Of a stretch of 21,726 nt of DNA, positions 8,358 through 16,149 are shown piece after piece; position 1 is the stretch's first letter, and each line of letters begins with the position of its first letter. The notes below the pieces were generated by a model that did not search any database, had not been told where the DNA came from, and worked only from the letters and a program-made list of their open reading frames with translations. A program made the translations under genes and the position numbers. Source of the DNA: Luminiphilus sp. (GTDB lineage Bacteria > Pseudomonadota > Gammaproteobacteria > Pseudomonadales > Halieaceae); assembly GCA_022425845.1 (NCBI GenBank), contig JAKMEU010000057.1:1-21726 (forward strand), given 5' to 3'.

Positions 8358-9446
8358 ATGCGCATAATCTCCTGGCTTATCACTCTGGTTGTCTGCCTGG
8401 CGGTGACGGGAGGCCTTGCCGGCTTCAAGTATTTCCAGATAGCCGAGGCCAAAGCACTGGCCGAAAGTTTTCCACCCCCATTTTCTGTGGTCACGACGGC
8501 CTCCGCGCAGCAGGATGAGTGGACCGCCATACGCCGACTGACCGGCACAGTAAGGGCACCACAATTCGTCGAGGTCGCCGCTGAAGCTACGGGGCGGGTG
8601 GTGGAGCTCCCTTCGGAAGCTGGCGCCGTCGTTCAGGAAGGCGAGGTGCTGCTGCGACTATTTGACGATGATTTGAAAGCTCAGCGCGCCGCATTTGAAG
8701 CCGATTTAAATCTGGTCAACCTGCAGCTGAAACGCACCCGTGAACTCAAGAAAGACGCCATGGCCTCCCAGGACCAATTGGACACCCTGGAAGCACGCCA
8801 ACAGAGCCTTAATGCACAGATAGCGGCGGCGGACGCCCAGCTCAGCCGCCTGACCCTGAAGGCGCCCTTTACCGGACGCCTGGGCATTTACACCCAATCG
8901 GTGGGCGACCTGATGCGCGCGGGCGATCGCCTGACCACGCTCAGCGGTATGGGTGACACGCGCTGGATAGACTTCAAAATTCCACAGGGCGTCGCCCGGG
9001 TGGCCCCCGGCGATACGGTTCGACTGTTGTCTCTGGATCGTGAATTTCTGGGTGAGGCCCAGATCACTGCCGTTGCAGATGCCCTGGCAACCGGCTTGCG
9101 GGCCTTCGATGTGCGCGCGGAAATTGACGACGCCCGCTTACGCCATGGCGAACTGGTGCTGGTTGAGGTCCGCACGCGCAGGCCCGAGATCGTCTTCACG
9201 CTGCCCGCACCCGCGGTTCGCTGGGATGCCGAGGGCCCTCACGTATTTGTACTCAAAGATGCCGAGCAAGGCGCTTATGTTCCACTGCGCGCTGAACTGC
9301 GACGCATTGAAGTGGTCGGAGAAAGCAGCGGTACGGTGATGGCGAGAGGCGATCTTTTTGCCGGAGAAACCCTCGCTGTTCAGGGTGCCTTCAAGCTGAG
9401 CGATGGCAGTCTCGCGAGGGCCGTCGTGGCGGTGACAGGCCGTTGA
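8358..9446 (+). CDS. RND efflux periplasmic adaptor (membrane fusion protein)
   Basis: Links an inner-membrane RND pump to an outer-membrane channel. The 362-aa protein has an N-terminal membrane anchor (about residues 4-23); its VVC sequence is not a proper lipobox. It continues with a barrel-sandwich (lipoyl-like) half EVAAEATGRVVELP, then a helical hairpin with repeated Gln/Leu/Ala (about 110-160). The second lipoyl half is LTLKAPFTGRLGIYTQSVGD, followed by a beta-barrel and a membrane-proximal domain. It overlaps the pump gene by 4 bases (TTGA). The 64-base gap after yggX contains TAAAAT (8325-8330) as a weak possible -10. The substrate cannot be read from the sequence. Confidence 0.92.
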   Translation: MRIISWLITLVVCLAVTGGLAGFKYFQIAEAKALAESFPPPFSVVTTASAQQDEWTAIRRLTGTVRAPQFVEVAAEATGRVVELPSEAGAVVQEGEVLLRLFDDDLKAQRAAFEADLNLVNLQLKRTRELKKDAMASQDQLDTLEARQQSLNAQIAAADAQLSRLTLKAPFTGRLGIYTQSVGDLMRAGDRLTTLSGMGDTRWIDFKIPQGVARVAPGDTVRLLSLDREFLGEAQITAVADALATGLRAFDVRAEIDDARLRHGELVLVEVRTRRPEIVFTLPAPAVRWDAEGPHVFVLKDAEQGAYVPLRAELRRIEVVGESSGTVMARGDLFAGETLAVQGAFKLSDGSLARAVVAVTGR

Positions 9447-12400
9447 GTATCCATCCGGAAGACAGGCCGCGCTGGACAGATATATTCGTCCGCCGCCCGA
9501 TTGTCTCGGTGGTGCTGTCCCTGGCGCTACTGCTGGTGGGTGTGCGCGCAGCCATCAACCTGCCCGTCATTCAGTTCCCCGTCATCCAGAGCTCATCCCT
9601 CGAAATTGTCACGGTATACCCGGGTGCGAGTGCAGAAACGGTGCGGGGTTTTATTGCTGAGCCCATAGAACGTGTGGCAGCCAGCGTCCCCGGCGTTAAT
9701 TATGTAGAGTCCAGCACCACGGCGGGACGCAGTCTCGTCAAAGTCTGGCTGAAGCTCAATGAGGACAGTACGGATGCCCTCGCTGAACTCAACACACGCC
9801 TCAGCCAGATTCGCTACGAGTTACCCGATGGTGCCGAGGATCCGTCCATCGAAGTGCTCAGGGCAGACAGCCCCTACGCCAGTTTTTATCTGGCACTTTC
9901 AGTCCCCAAAGGCGAATCGTTCGCTGAAATGGCAGACCTGGTACAGCGCGATATCCTGCCCCGCCTGAGCTCGGTTCCAGACGTCCAGAACGCCATTAGT
10001 TGGGGCTCCCGCCCCGCCATGCGGATCTGGCTGGATACAGCGCGTATGGCGGCGCTGGGGATCAGTGCCAGTGACATACAGTCGGCTCTTAGGGACAACA
10101 ACGTCATCAGCACTTTGGGACAAAGCCAGAACAGCCTGCAACGCATTGACCTTGTGAGTAATACCGAAGCCCGAACGCCGGAGACCTTTGCCAATATTGT
10201 GCTGCGCTCGGATCCCATTAACGACATTCGGCTCAGCGATGTTGCGATGATTGAAGAGGGCTCTGAGGAAGTACTCGAGCTCTCCCGGTTCTCGCTTCAG
10301 GACGTGGTCTTCACCGGCATCTATCCCACACCCGGCGCGAACGAAATCAATGTCGCGGACGCCCTCTATGATGAAGTTGCCAACATCAACGACTCTCTTC
10401 CCGAGGGTCTTGAGTTCTTTATTGCCTACGACGTAACCAGTTATATGCGCGAGGCGCTTAAGGAAATTTTTATCACACTGGGTGAAACCATCATCCTGGT
10501 CGGCTTCGTGGTCATTGCGCTAATGGGATCAGCCCGCACCGCGCTGGTACCGCTACTGACGATACCCATCTCTATATTGGGCGCCATGACAGCCATGTCA
10601 CTCATGGGCTTTTCTCTGAACCTATTGACCATTCTCGCCATCGTCCTGTCTGTAGGCCTGGTGGTGGATGACGCGATTGTCGTTGTGGAAAACGTCGCCA
10701 AAAACCTTCGTCAGGGTATGAGCCGGCGAGAAGCCGCTCTGCGCTCTTCGCGGAGGCTACTCGCGCCCATTATCGCCATGACCCTCACCCTTGCCGTGGT
10801 CTACGCACCCATTGGCTTGCTGGGTGGCCTGACCGGGTTTCTATTCAGGGAATTTGCCTTCACCCTGGCGGTCGCGGTCCTGATCTCCGGGCTGGTAGCC
10901 ATGACCCTCTCGCCCATCATGAGCGCCTGGGTTTGCCCTTCCAGCGGGCATGAGACAGGAGCCACCCGATGGGTAAACGAGCGCTTTGATCGCACCGCCC
11001 AACGCTATGGCAGCATTGTGGACCGCGCCATCCGCTATCGCTGGCAACTGATTTTTGCAGGCATTTTTTTCAGCCTGCTGACTGCGCCCCTGTATTTATT
11101 TTCCTTGAAGGAGCTGGCTCCCATCGAGGACCAAAGCGGTATCAATGTGATCTCTGACGCCGCTCCGGAATCTGCTATCGAAGACACCTATCGCAGCATG
11201 GACGCCGTGGTGAACAGAATGGCAGAGTTTGAAGGGGCCACGGACTTCTGGCATGTCGTCCAGCCGTCGGGCAGCTATGGTGGCCAGGACTTTACGCCCC
11301 CCGGAACGCGCAGTCGCACCTTGCAGGACATGCTCTTCGAAATGTACAGCTCACTTCAGAACATTCCGTCCCTGAACGCCTTTCCAGTATCCAGCTCCGA
11401 CCTCCCCGCTGCGGGCCAATTTGATGTGGAGGTGGCCATTGCAAGTTCAGACGACGCTCGGACCATGCTGCCCCATGCGCAGGCACTGTTACAGGCCGCC
11501 AAGGAGTCTGGCTTGTTCCTGTTTGCAGATACCGACTTGCGTGTCGACCTGGTACAGGCGCGCATCAACTTTGACAGGCAGCGGCTGGCCGACCTCAACA
11601 TGACGATCGACGATATTGCCAGCCAGGTCGGCGTACTCAATTCCGAAGGCTACATCACCCGCTATGACAACGGCGGCCGAGCCTATCGTGTAATACCCAA
11701 AGTGGCGCGAGCCGAGCGAGACTCCCCGGATGCCGTGCTCGACCTTCCCATACGCACCGCATCGGGAGATCTTATTCCACTGGGTGCAGTGGCCAGTCTC
11801 GAGCGCATCACGGCTCCCCGGGCCCTGACCCGATTCCAGCAGAAGAATGCTTTCAAAATTTTCGGTGGCGTCATTCCCGGCACCACCAAGGAACAGGGAC
11901 TGGCCTTTATCGAACAGGCAGCGGCTGAGCTTCTGCCCGAGGGCTACATACTCGATTACACCGGTGAATCGCGGGAGATACGCAGTGAGGGCAATACATT
12001 GCTCGGCGTGCTGGGCATTGCCATGGCGCTGGTATTTTTTGTCCTGGCGGTCCAGTTCAACAGCTTTCGCGACCCGCTGATTATTCTGTTGGGCTCCATC
12101 CCGCTGGCGCTCTTTGCTGCACTGGTTATCACCTTTGTCAACCTGACAACCGTGAACATCTATTCCCAGGTGGGCCTTATCACCCTTGCCGGCCTTGTTT
12201 CAAAGAACGCGATCCTGATTGTGGAGTTTGCCAACCAGGCGCAGCGTGAGGGTCTGGACAAACTCGCCGCCATCCGGGCCGCATCCATCAGCCGCCTGCG
12301 CCCTGTGCTGATGACTACAGGCGCTACTGTACTTGGTCACTTACCCCTGGTCCTCGTGACCGGAGCCGGCTCGGAAGCACGGAACAGCATCGGTTTTATC

Positions 12401-12538
12401 CTGGTGGTGGGCATGCTGATTGGAACCTTCTTTACGCTGGTCTTATTGCCCGCCATCTATGCCGTGCTGGCCTCTGATCATCGATACGAAGATGCGGAGT
12501 CCACACCGGCTGCTACCCCCATAGCAACATCCCACTGA
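9443..12538 (+). CDS. RND-family (HAE1/AcrB-like) multidrug efflux permease
   Basis: Proton-driven inner-membrane pump, expected to be a trimer. It has 1031 aa, the usual length. The TTG start at 9443 overlaps the adaptor stop; there is no nearby ATG, and conserved sequence (DIFVRRPIVSVVLSLALLLVG, TM1) begins 14 residues later. Proton-relay residues are present: D409-D410 in GLVVDDAIVVVEN (TM4) and K921 in LAGLVSKNAILIVEFANQ (TM10). Two large periplasmic loops follow TM1 and TM7, reflecting the family's internal duplication. No outer-membrane factor is encoded in the window, so it presumably uses a TolC-like channel encoded elsewhere. Confidence 0.95.
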   Translation: MSIHPEDRPRWTDIFVRRPIVSVVLSLALLLVGVRAAINLPVIQFPVIQSSSLEIVTVYPGASAETVRGFIAEPIERVAASVPGVNYVESSTTAGRSLVKVWLKLNEDSTDALAELNTRLSQIRYELPDGAEDPSIEVLRADSPYASFYLALSVPKGESFAEMADLVQRDILPRLSSVPDVQNAISWGSRPAMRIWLDTARMAALGISASDIQSALRDNNVISTLGQSQNSLQRIDLVSNTEARTPETFANIVLRSDPINDIRLSDVAMIEEGSEEVLELSRFSLQDVVFTGIYPTPGANEINVADALYDEVANINDSLPEGLEFFIAYDVTSYMREALKEIFITLGETIILVGFVVIALMGSARTALVPLLTIPISILGAMTAMSLMGFSLNLLTILAIVLSVGLVVDDAIVVVENVAKNLRQGMSRREAALRSSRRLLAPIIAMTLTLAVVYAPIGLLGGLTGFLFREFAFTLAVAVLISGLVAMTLSPIMSAWVCPSSGHETGATRWVNERFDRTAQRYGSIVDRAIRYRWQLIFAGIFFSLLTAPLYLFSLKELAPIEDQSGINVISDAAPESAIEDTYRSMDAVVNRMAEFEGATDFWHVVQPSGSYGGQDFTPPGTRSRTLQDMLFEMYSSLQNIPSLNAFPVSSSDLPAAGQFDVEVAIASSDDARTMLPHAQALLQAAKESGLFLFADTDLRVDLVQARINFDRQRLADLNMTIDDIASQVGVLNSEGYITRYDNGGRAYRVIPKVARAERDSPDAVLDLPIRTASGDLIPLGAVASLERITAPRALTRFQQKNAFKIFGGVIPGTTKEQGLAFIEQAAAELLPEGYILDYTGESREIRSEGNTLLGVLGIAMALVFFVLAVQFNSFRDPLIILLGSIPLALFAALVITFVNLTTVNIYSQVGLITLAGLVSKNAILIVEFANQAQREGLDKLAAIRAASISRLRPVLMTTGATVLGHLPLVLVTGAGSEARNSIGFILVVGMLIGTFFTLVLLPAIYAVLASDHRYEDAESTPAATPIATSH

Positions 12539-12545
12539 TACCACC

Positions 12546-12574
12546 TTGACCTAAGCAACTGCCACAGGTTTAAT
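12546..12574 (+). promoter_or_regulatory. Sigma70-like promoter for tRNA-Phe
   Basis: TTGACC (12546-12551) and TTTAAT (12569-12574) are each 5 of 6 to consensus, with an ideal 17-base spacer. The bases after the -10 (ACGCGACC) are GC-rich, like the discriminators of stringently controlled stable-RNA promoters. The predicted start is about 25 bases before the mature tRNA. Confidence 0.7.
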
Positions 12575-12604
12575 ACGCGACCTCCGAGGTGTCCACACTT
12601 TCCT

Positions 12605-12680
12605 GCCCAGGTAGCTCAGTCGGTAGAGCAGGGGATTGAAAATCCCCGTGTCGGCGGTTCGATTCCGTCCCTGGGCACCA
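12605..12680 (+). tRNA. tRNA-Phe (anticodon GAA)
   Basis: A 76-base cloverleaf. The acceptor GCCCAGG (12605-12611) pairs with CCTGGGC (12670-12676), followed by A and an encoded CCA (12678-12680). The D arm is GTAGCTCAGTCGGTAGAGC. The anticodon stem GGGGA/TCCCC holds loop TTGAAAA with anticodon GAA at 12638-12640. The T loop is GTTCGATTC. It stands alone with its own promoter. Confidence 0.97.
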
Positions 12681-12703
12681 ACACCCCCTGTAACCCCCTG
12701 GAA

Positions 12704-12740
12704 GAAAAAGCCTTCGAACGGTTTTGGAGGCCACTTTTTC
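12704..12740 (+). terminator. Possible terminator after tRNA-Phe
   Basis: GAAAAAG (12704-12710) pairs perfectly with CTTTTTC (12734-12740). Inside it CCT (12711-12713) can pair with AGG (12728-12730), leaving a 3-base bulge. The U-rich right arm would give an intrinsic-terminator-like end 60 bases after the tRNA. Confidence 0.4.
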
Positions 12741-13079
12741 TCGTTTGAGCAGAAACCAGGTCCTGATCAAGACCTGTGGAACCCACTCTTCTTTTCTTTC
12801 ACGTCCAGCGATTGAACCCTAACCCGCCGCTTGGCTGGGCAGCTGACTTGATGGTCTCGTCCGATGACGCCTGACTTCAACACTGGCCCTTTTGAGGATT
12901 CACGACTCTTTATCCCCGAGCTTCAATCCAAACCAGACGAGTCAGATAACGGCACCCGTGATACCGAGGAGGTAGCGACTACCAATCAGTGCAGCCGTCT
13001 TTTCGATCCGCGCTTGAAAGTCGTTATGCAGGGATTTTTCGGCTGATGTAGCGATACTCAAATCAAATGAGGGGATCCT
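12741..13079. other. Gap of about 340 bases with one doubtful small reading frame
   Basis: Nothing recognised. A 60-codon frame (12864-13046, +; MTPDFNTGPF... to MQGFFG) is acidic and could be a small protein, but it has no convincing ribosome site and no familiar motif. No copy of the tRNA 3' end, transposase or repeat is visible here. Confidence 0.4.
12864..13046 (+). CDS. Doubtful small hypothetical protein (60 aa)
   Basis: An ATG-to-TGA frame with an acidic middle (KPDESDNGTRDTEE) and a short hydrophobic tail (KVVMQGFFG). No ribosome site is seen before the ATG; the 14 bases upstream are mixed. Family unknown. It lies 33 bases before the first of the two tandem membrane genes, so it could be a leader frame of that unit or just chance. 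Confidence 0.2.
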   Translation: MTPDFNTGPFEDSRLFIPELQSKPDESDNGTRDTEEVATTNQCSRLFDPRLKVVMQGFFG

Positions 13080-13475
13080 ATGATTTACCGTATTTGTGAG
13101 GCCGCTGTATCAGTCTTTGTAGCACTTGCTGCATGTCATGTTCTTCTGCTGCATTACATGGGCGGCCCCGTCCTGCAGACACCGGATGCGATTCTCTTGG
13201 CGCAGACCCTTGTGGACTACCGTATTTTCATCATTCTCGGCTTCACGTTTACCTACTTTTACCTGAAGATAGCCGGCAAAGATGTTTCGCGATTATTAAT
13301 CATTGCTTGCACACTCGCCTGGTTCTCGTTTTTTGAAGACATGCTGGCCATGAGCAACGTGTTGTTCGTCCCCGAGCTCTTCGTGGGCAAGCTGGCCCAA
13401 TTTTCACGCCCTGTATTTCTTGTAGCTCTAACCTATATGGCGATCGAGTCACGCCGGAGCCTTGCCCATGCCTAA
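13080..13475 (+). CDS. Small four-helix integral membrane protein, unknown family
   Basis: The ATG at 13080 is preceded by GAGGGG (13069-13074), a good ribosome site. The 131-aa protein is almost all membrane. Likely helices are at residues 7-26, 46-63, 68-86 and 107-122, with YLKIAGKDVSR as a short cytoplasmic-type loop between helices 2 and 3 and a C-terminal tail ESRRSLAHA. I do not recognise the family and see no enzyme motif. It overlaps the next gene by 8 bases. That neighbour shares the helix plan, the short helix 2-3 loop and the terminal E-x-RRSL, so the two look like ancient tandem duplicates that may form one complex (inference). The local sequence is more AT-rich than the core genes. 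Confidence 0.8.
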   Translation: MIYRICEAAVSVFVALAACHVLLLHYMGGPVLQTPDAILLAQTLVDYRIFIILGFTFTYFYLKIAGKDVSRLLIIACTLAWFSFFEDMLAMSNVLFVPELFVGKLAQFSRPVFLVALTYMAIESRRSLAHA

Positions 13476-13989
13476 CGAAAAGAGCAGGCGAGACGGGATA
13501 CTAACGAACGAGGAGACAAATGCACTCTCGCAGCCCATCCCTGCCGTGAAACTGTGTAGCTATGGCGAAGCACTGTCAAACAAAACACGCCGGTTCAAAG
13601 TATATTTTTTTGTTATCTCGGCTCTCGGAGCTCTTTACCTGCTTGGCTACGCCCTTGGCGGGCTGGACCTCTACATTGTCCAACAACCAAACGAAGCATC
13701 CGCTGATGGACAGTTACGCCAGTTGCGTTTCATCGCCGGGTTCGTAATGTTGGTGTTACTGCATACTTGGCTTCTGATGCGTCAGCCTTTAGAGACTTTA
13801 CTGATGTGCTTCGCCGCTTTACTGACATACTTTATGCTGTCACGAGCCGCCCACTTTATGTCGCTGGGTAACACTGGCGATGACTTTTGGCCCAGGGTGA
13901 TCTACGTGGCCCTGCAGATGACATTTGTCCTGCTACCCCTGCTATTGATCCTGGAGGAAAGACGATCCCTGCGCAGAATGTGGCAATAA
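13468..13989 (+). CDS. Small four-helix integral membrane protein, probable paralogue of the preceding gene
   Basis: The ATG at 13468 follows GGAG (13456-13459) by 8 bases and overlaps the upstream stop by 8; a TTG at 13462 is less likely. The protein has 173 aa. A soluble N-terminal extension (residues 1-43, charged) is followed by helices at about 44-64, 87-104, 110-126 and 144-162, and a tail EERRSLRRMWQ. The loop QQPNEASADGQLRQ sits between helices 1 and 2. Family not recognised. The overlapping arrangement suggests coupled translation and equal amounts of both proteins. Homology to the neighbour is judged by eye from topology and the shared RRSL tail, so treat it as a hypothesis. Confidence 0.8.
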   Translation: MPNEKSRRDGILTNEETNALSQPIPAVKLCSYGEALSNKTRRFKVYFFVISALGALYLLGYALGGLDLYIVQQPNEASADGQLRQLRFIAGFVMLVLLHTWLLMRQPLETLLMCFAALLTYFMLSRAAHFMSLGNTGDDFWPRVIYVALQMTFVLLPLLLILEERRSLRRMWQ

Positions 13990-14347
13990 GCCAACAGGTT
14001 ATTAATCGTATCGGTTTGAGGTGTTGACGTACCCAAACAAGATACCGGCGAACAACCCGCGAAAGCTCGCGATCCGAGGTGAACCGACCCGCACGCAGCA
14101 ACTGCACATATAGGCCTTTATTCCTTTTCCCGTGACCACAGCACGGTTGAAGCCCTGCAGGCCTCACCAGACTCGCCGTCATATCGACAACAGGACAGGT
14201 CATGTTCCGCGCCTGAAAGCGCCTCCCCCGACTTTTACCTCTGGCAGATTCTGCATAGGGATTGACGCCTGCGGCCAATCCCCTCGCTTCCCACTCCACA
14301 GAAAATCCCTTCCGACGAGCCATAACGCTCCGGTAGGGAGATACAGA
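13990..14347. other. Gap of 358 bases, no gene recognised
   Basis: Contains a small perfect hairpin (CGCGA 14058-14062, TCGCG 14067-14071, loop AAGC). A long open frame on the minus strand crosses it (13856-14518), but I reject that as a gene. No clear promoter pair was found. The last bases hold the ribosome site AGGGAG for the next gene. Confidence 0.5.
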
Positions 14348-14770
14348 ATGACCCATTACGCCAATTACCAACTGACTGCGCATCAAATTACCACTCACCT
14401 CGAGAAAGATTTTGGTATTGCTAAGGCCGATATTGGTTTTATCAAAAAACACATTATTGAAACGGATGCCTTCAGGAATGACGTCATCGCAGCGCAGCGA
14501 AGTGTGCCGGACTGGCATCGAAGCTTTACGGATGTGGCAATGGCTATTGTCGAATGTGGCAGAGGTGAGTTGAGCAAGAAGTTCCTTCGCGCTTACGCGA
14601 TAATCGCAGCGGGATCAGAGCTTATCGCCCAGTCTCTAGAAGGCGCCCAGCCAATAAAATCGCCGGAAGAGCAATACGCGATCGCGCTTGCGACCGTCAC
14701 TGAGCTCAATGAAGCGGCTTCTGAGGCAGAATTGGAACCTGCCCCGAAGCAACTCAGCGCCCAAAGCTAA
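14348..14770 (+). CDS. Hypothetical soluble helical protein (140 aa)
   Basis: I chose the ATG at 14348 because GGGAG (14336-14340) lies 7 bases upstream; the frame is open further upstream, but that part reads as non-coding (Arg/Pro-rich). The protein (MTHYANYQLTAHQITTHLEK...) looks mostly alpha-helical and soluble, with no signal peptide or membrane segment. There is an Ala/Glu-rich C-terminal helix and a Pro-Ala tail (ELEPAPKQLSAQS). A single Cys (VECGRG) and several His are present, but no recognisable metal or catalytic motif. I do not recognise the family. It stands alone between long gaps in the accessory stretch. Confidence 0.7.
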   Translation: MTHYANYQLTAHQITTHLEKDFGIAKADIGFIKKHIIETDAFRNDVIAAQRSVPDWHRSFTDVAMAIVECGRGELSKKFLRAYAIIAAGSELIAQSLEGAQPIKSPEEQYAIALATVTELNEAASEAELEPAPKQLSAQS

Positions 14771-14831
14771 GGGTTTTTTTCGCGGGTCAAACGACCTGCG
14801 AGATCAGAACGGGTATGATGCCTCGGTTTCC

Positions 14832-14849
14832 GTGAGATCCTCATCTCAC
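14832..14849. repeat. Perfect 7-bp inverted repeat before EamA gene
   Basis: GTGAGAT (14832-14838), loop CCTC, ATCTCAC (14843-14849). It lies 71 bases before the transporter start. There is no T-run after it, so an operator or leader hairpin fits better than a terminator. A second, imperfect hairpin is just upstream (14781-14800). Confidence 0.4.
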
Positions 14850-14919
14850 TCCTCCGAATCGACAACGCGCGGCTATTTTTCATGCCTGTCACACCCATTG
14901 GAACGGCGCTGGTGCTGCA

Positions 14920-15780
14920 ATGACCGGACCACGCTATATGCTCCTGAGTGCATTCTCATTTGCGGTAATGGGAGCACTGGTAAAGCTGGCCGGCAGTCTG
15001 TCGATTCCGATACTGCAAATTATCTTTGTCCGGGCAGTGATCTCTGTCGCCCTGTGCCTATTTGAAATCCGACGCGCCCACGTGCACCCCCTGGGTCATC
15101 ATCGGGCCCTGCTGCTGGCCAGGGGAACCGTGGGTTTTCTGGCCTTGATGGCCGTGTTCTATGCCTTTATCCATCTGCCCTACGCCCAGGCCACCATGCT
15201 GCAATACCTGCACCCGGTATTCACCACCGTGTTGGCGTTCTGGTTTCTCTCGGAACGCCCCACGGCAGCCACACTGATCTGCATCGCGCTGAGCTTGCTG
15301 GGTCTGGGCTGCATGGTTACACCCTACCTGCAGTCAGGGACACTTCCAGGTGCTTATCTGATGGCGCTTCTTGCGGGATTGGGCGGGGCTTTTGGTAGTG
15401 GCGTGGCCTACACGCTGGTGCGTAAACTGGCGACAAGCGAACACCCGTCTGTAATCGTGTTGTACTTTCCCATGGTGTGCCTTCCCGCGACACTCATTCT
15501 GGGAGCGAAGGATTTTGTATGGCTAGACAGCACTGGCTGGCTGGTACTGTTAGGAGTGGGTGTATTTACCCAACTGGGACAAGTGTCGCTGACCCGAGCG
15601 ATGCGGGTGGACTCAGCCAGCAGGGCAACCAGTCTCAGCTACCTACAGATTGTCTTCGCAGCTGCACTGGGCTGGCTCTTTTTCAGTGAAGTGCCGCGCA
15701 ACAGTACGCTTTTGGGTGCGACCCTGATTTTATCCGGCGCATTGATTACCGCGCGCATGCAACCGAAAGGCCTCTCCTGA
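14920..15780 (+). CDS. EamA/DMT-superfamily transporter (10 membrane helices)
   Basis: Inner-membrane drug/metabolite-type exporter of 286 aa. Two EamA repeats of five helices are seen. The first contains the signatures FAVMGALVKLAG and YAFIHLPYAQATMLQYLHPVFT...FLSERPT. The second begins AYLMALLAGLGGAFGSGVAYTLVRKL and ends SRATSLSYLQIVFAAALGWLFFSEVP. The two helix-4/5 signatures (LHPVFTTVLAFWFLSERP and LQIVFAAALGWLFFSEVP) match each other, showing the internal duplication. The ATG at 14920 has only a weak ribosome site. The substrate cannot be read from the sequence, and there is no linked partner gene. Confidence 0.88.
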   Translation: MTGPRYMLLSAFSFAVMGALVKLAGSLSIPILQIIFVRAVISVALCLFEIRRAHVHPLGHHRALLLARGTVGFLALMAVFYAFIHLPYAQATMLQYLHPVFTTVLAFWFLSERPTAATLICIALSLLGLGCMVTPYLQSGTLPGAYLMALLAGLGGAFGSGVAYTLVRKLATSEHPSVIVLYFPMVCLPATLILGAKDFVWLDSTGWLVLLGVGVFTQLGQVSLTRAMRVDSASRATSLSYLQIVFAAALGWLFFSEVPRNSTLLGATLILSGALITARMQPKGLS

Positions 15781-16149
15781 ACACCTGCAGCATAAGCCCG
15801 GAAGGCAAAAGCCCAGCCGCTGTGAACCCATCCATGACAGGTCCGAATGAGAGTAGACAGGCCATCCCCCATGATCGTGGTCTACCGCTTTTGGACAGCG
15901 TATTACCTGTGCCATGAAGAACCGACGGTTACCCACCTATATCAGTCCTGAAGCACAAGCCTATTATGCTGAAGCGCTCCCTGTCAGCCACAATGTCGAT
16001 GTGACCGACCCCAAGGCTGTTGGAATCAGGTTGACTGCAGCCCGAAGCGATCGCGAGGCAACCCGCGAGAAAGCTGCTCCACAATACGGCACTGACTGAC
16101 CGCCCAATCACGGCTCCTCCCCGGCACTTCCGAACGGGCGGCTGCGCAA
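15781..16149. other. Gap of 369 bases with a possible gene remnant
   Basis: Lies between the EamA transporter and the convergent Rieske oxygenase gene. The only frame of note is 15914-16099 (+). No T-rich terminator was found for either flanking gene. Confidence 0.4.
15914..16099 (+). pseudogene. Short frame, possible N-terminal remnant of an alpha/beta hydrolase
   Basis: 61 codons, MKNRRLPTYISPEAQAYYAE... The ISPEAQAYY stretch followed by a D-rich linker and an Ala/Arg-rich helix resembles the cap-forming N-terminus of HSL-type esterases, but the catalytic HGGG and GxSxG parts are absent and no continuation is seen in other frames. There is no ribosome site. It could equally be a chance frame. 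Confidence 0.2.

Noticed and set aside
12605..13079. tRNA-Phe as an integration site with a downstream att repeat
   Set aside because: No repeat of the tRNA 3' end and no integrase gene was found in the window.
14241..14258. Sigma54-like promoter (TGGCAG...TGCAT)
   Set aside because: The GG and GC elements are two bases too close for a -24/-12 promoter.
13856..14518. 220-codon open frame on the minus strand
   Set aside because: It overlaps both the end of the second membrane gene and the start of the 140-aa gene, is rich in Arg, Cys and Trp without family motifs, and has no ribosome site. The plus-strand genes have better support.
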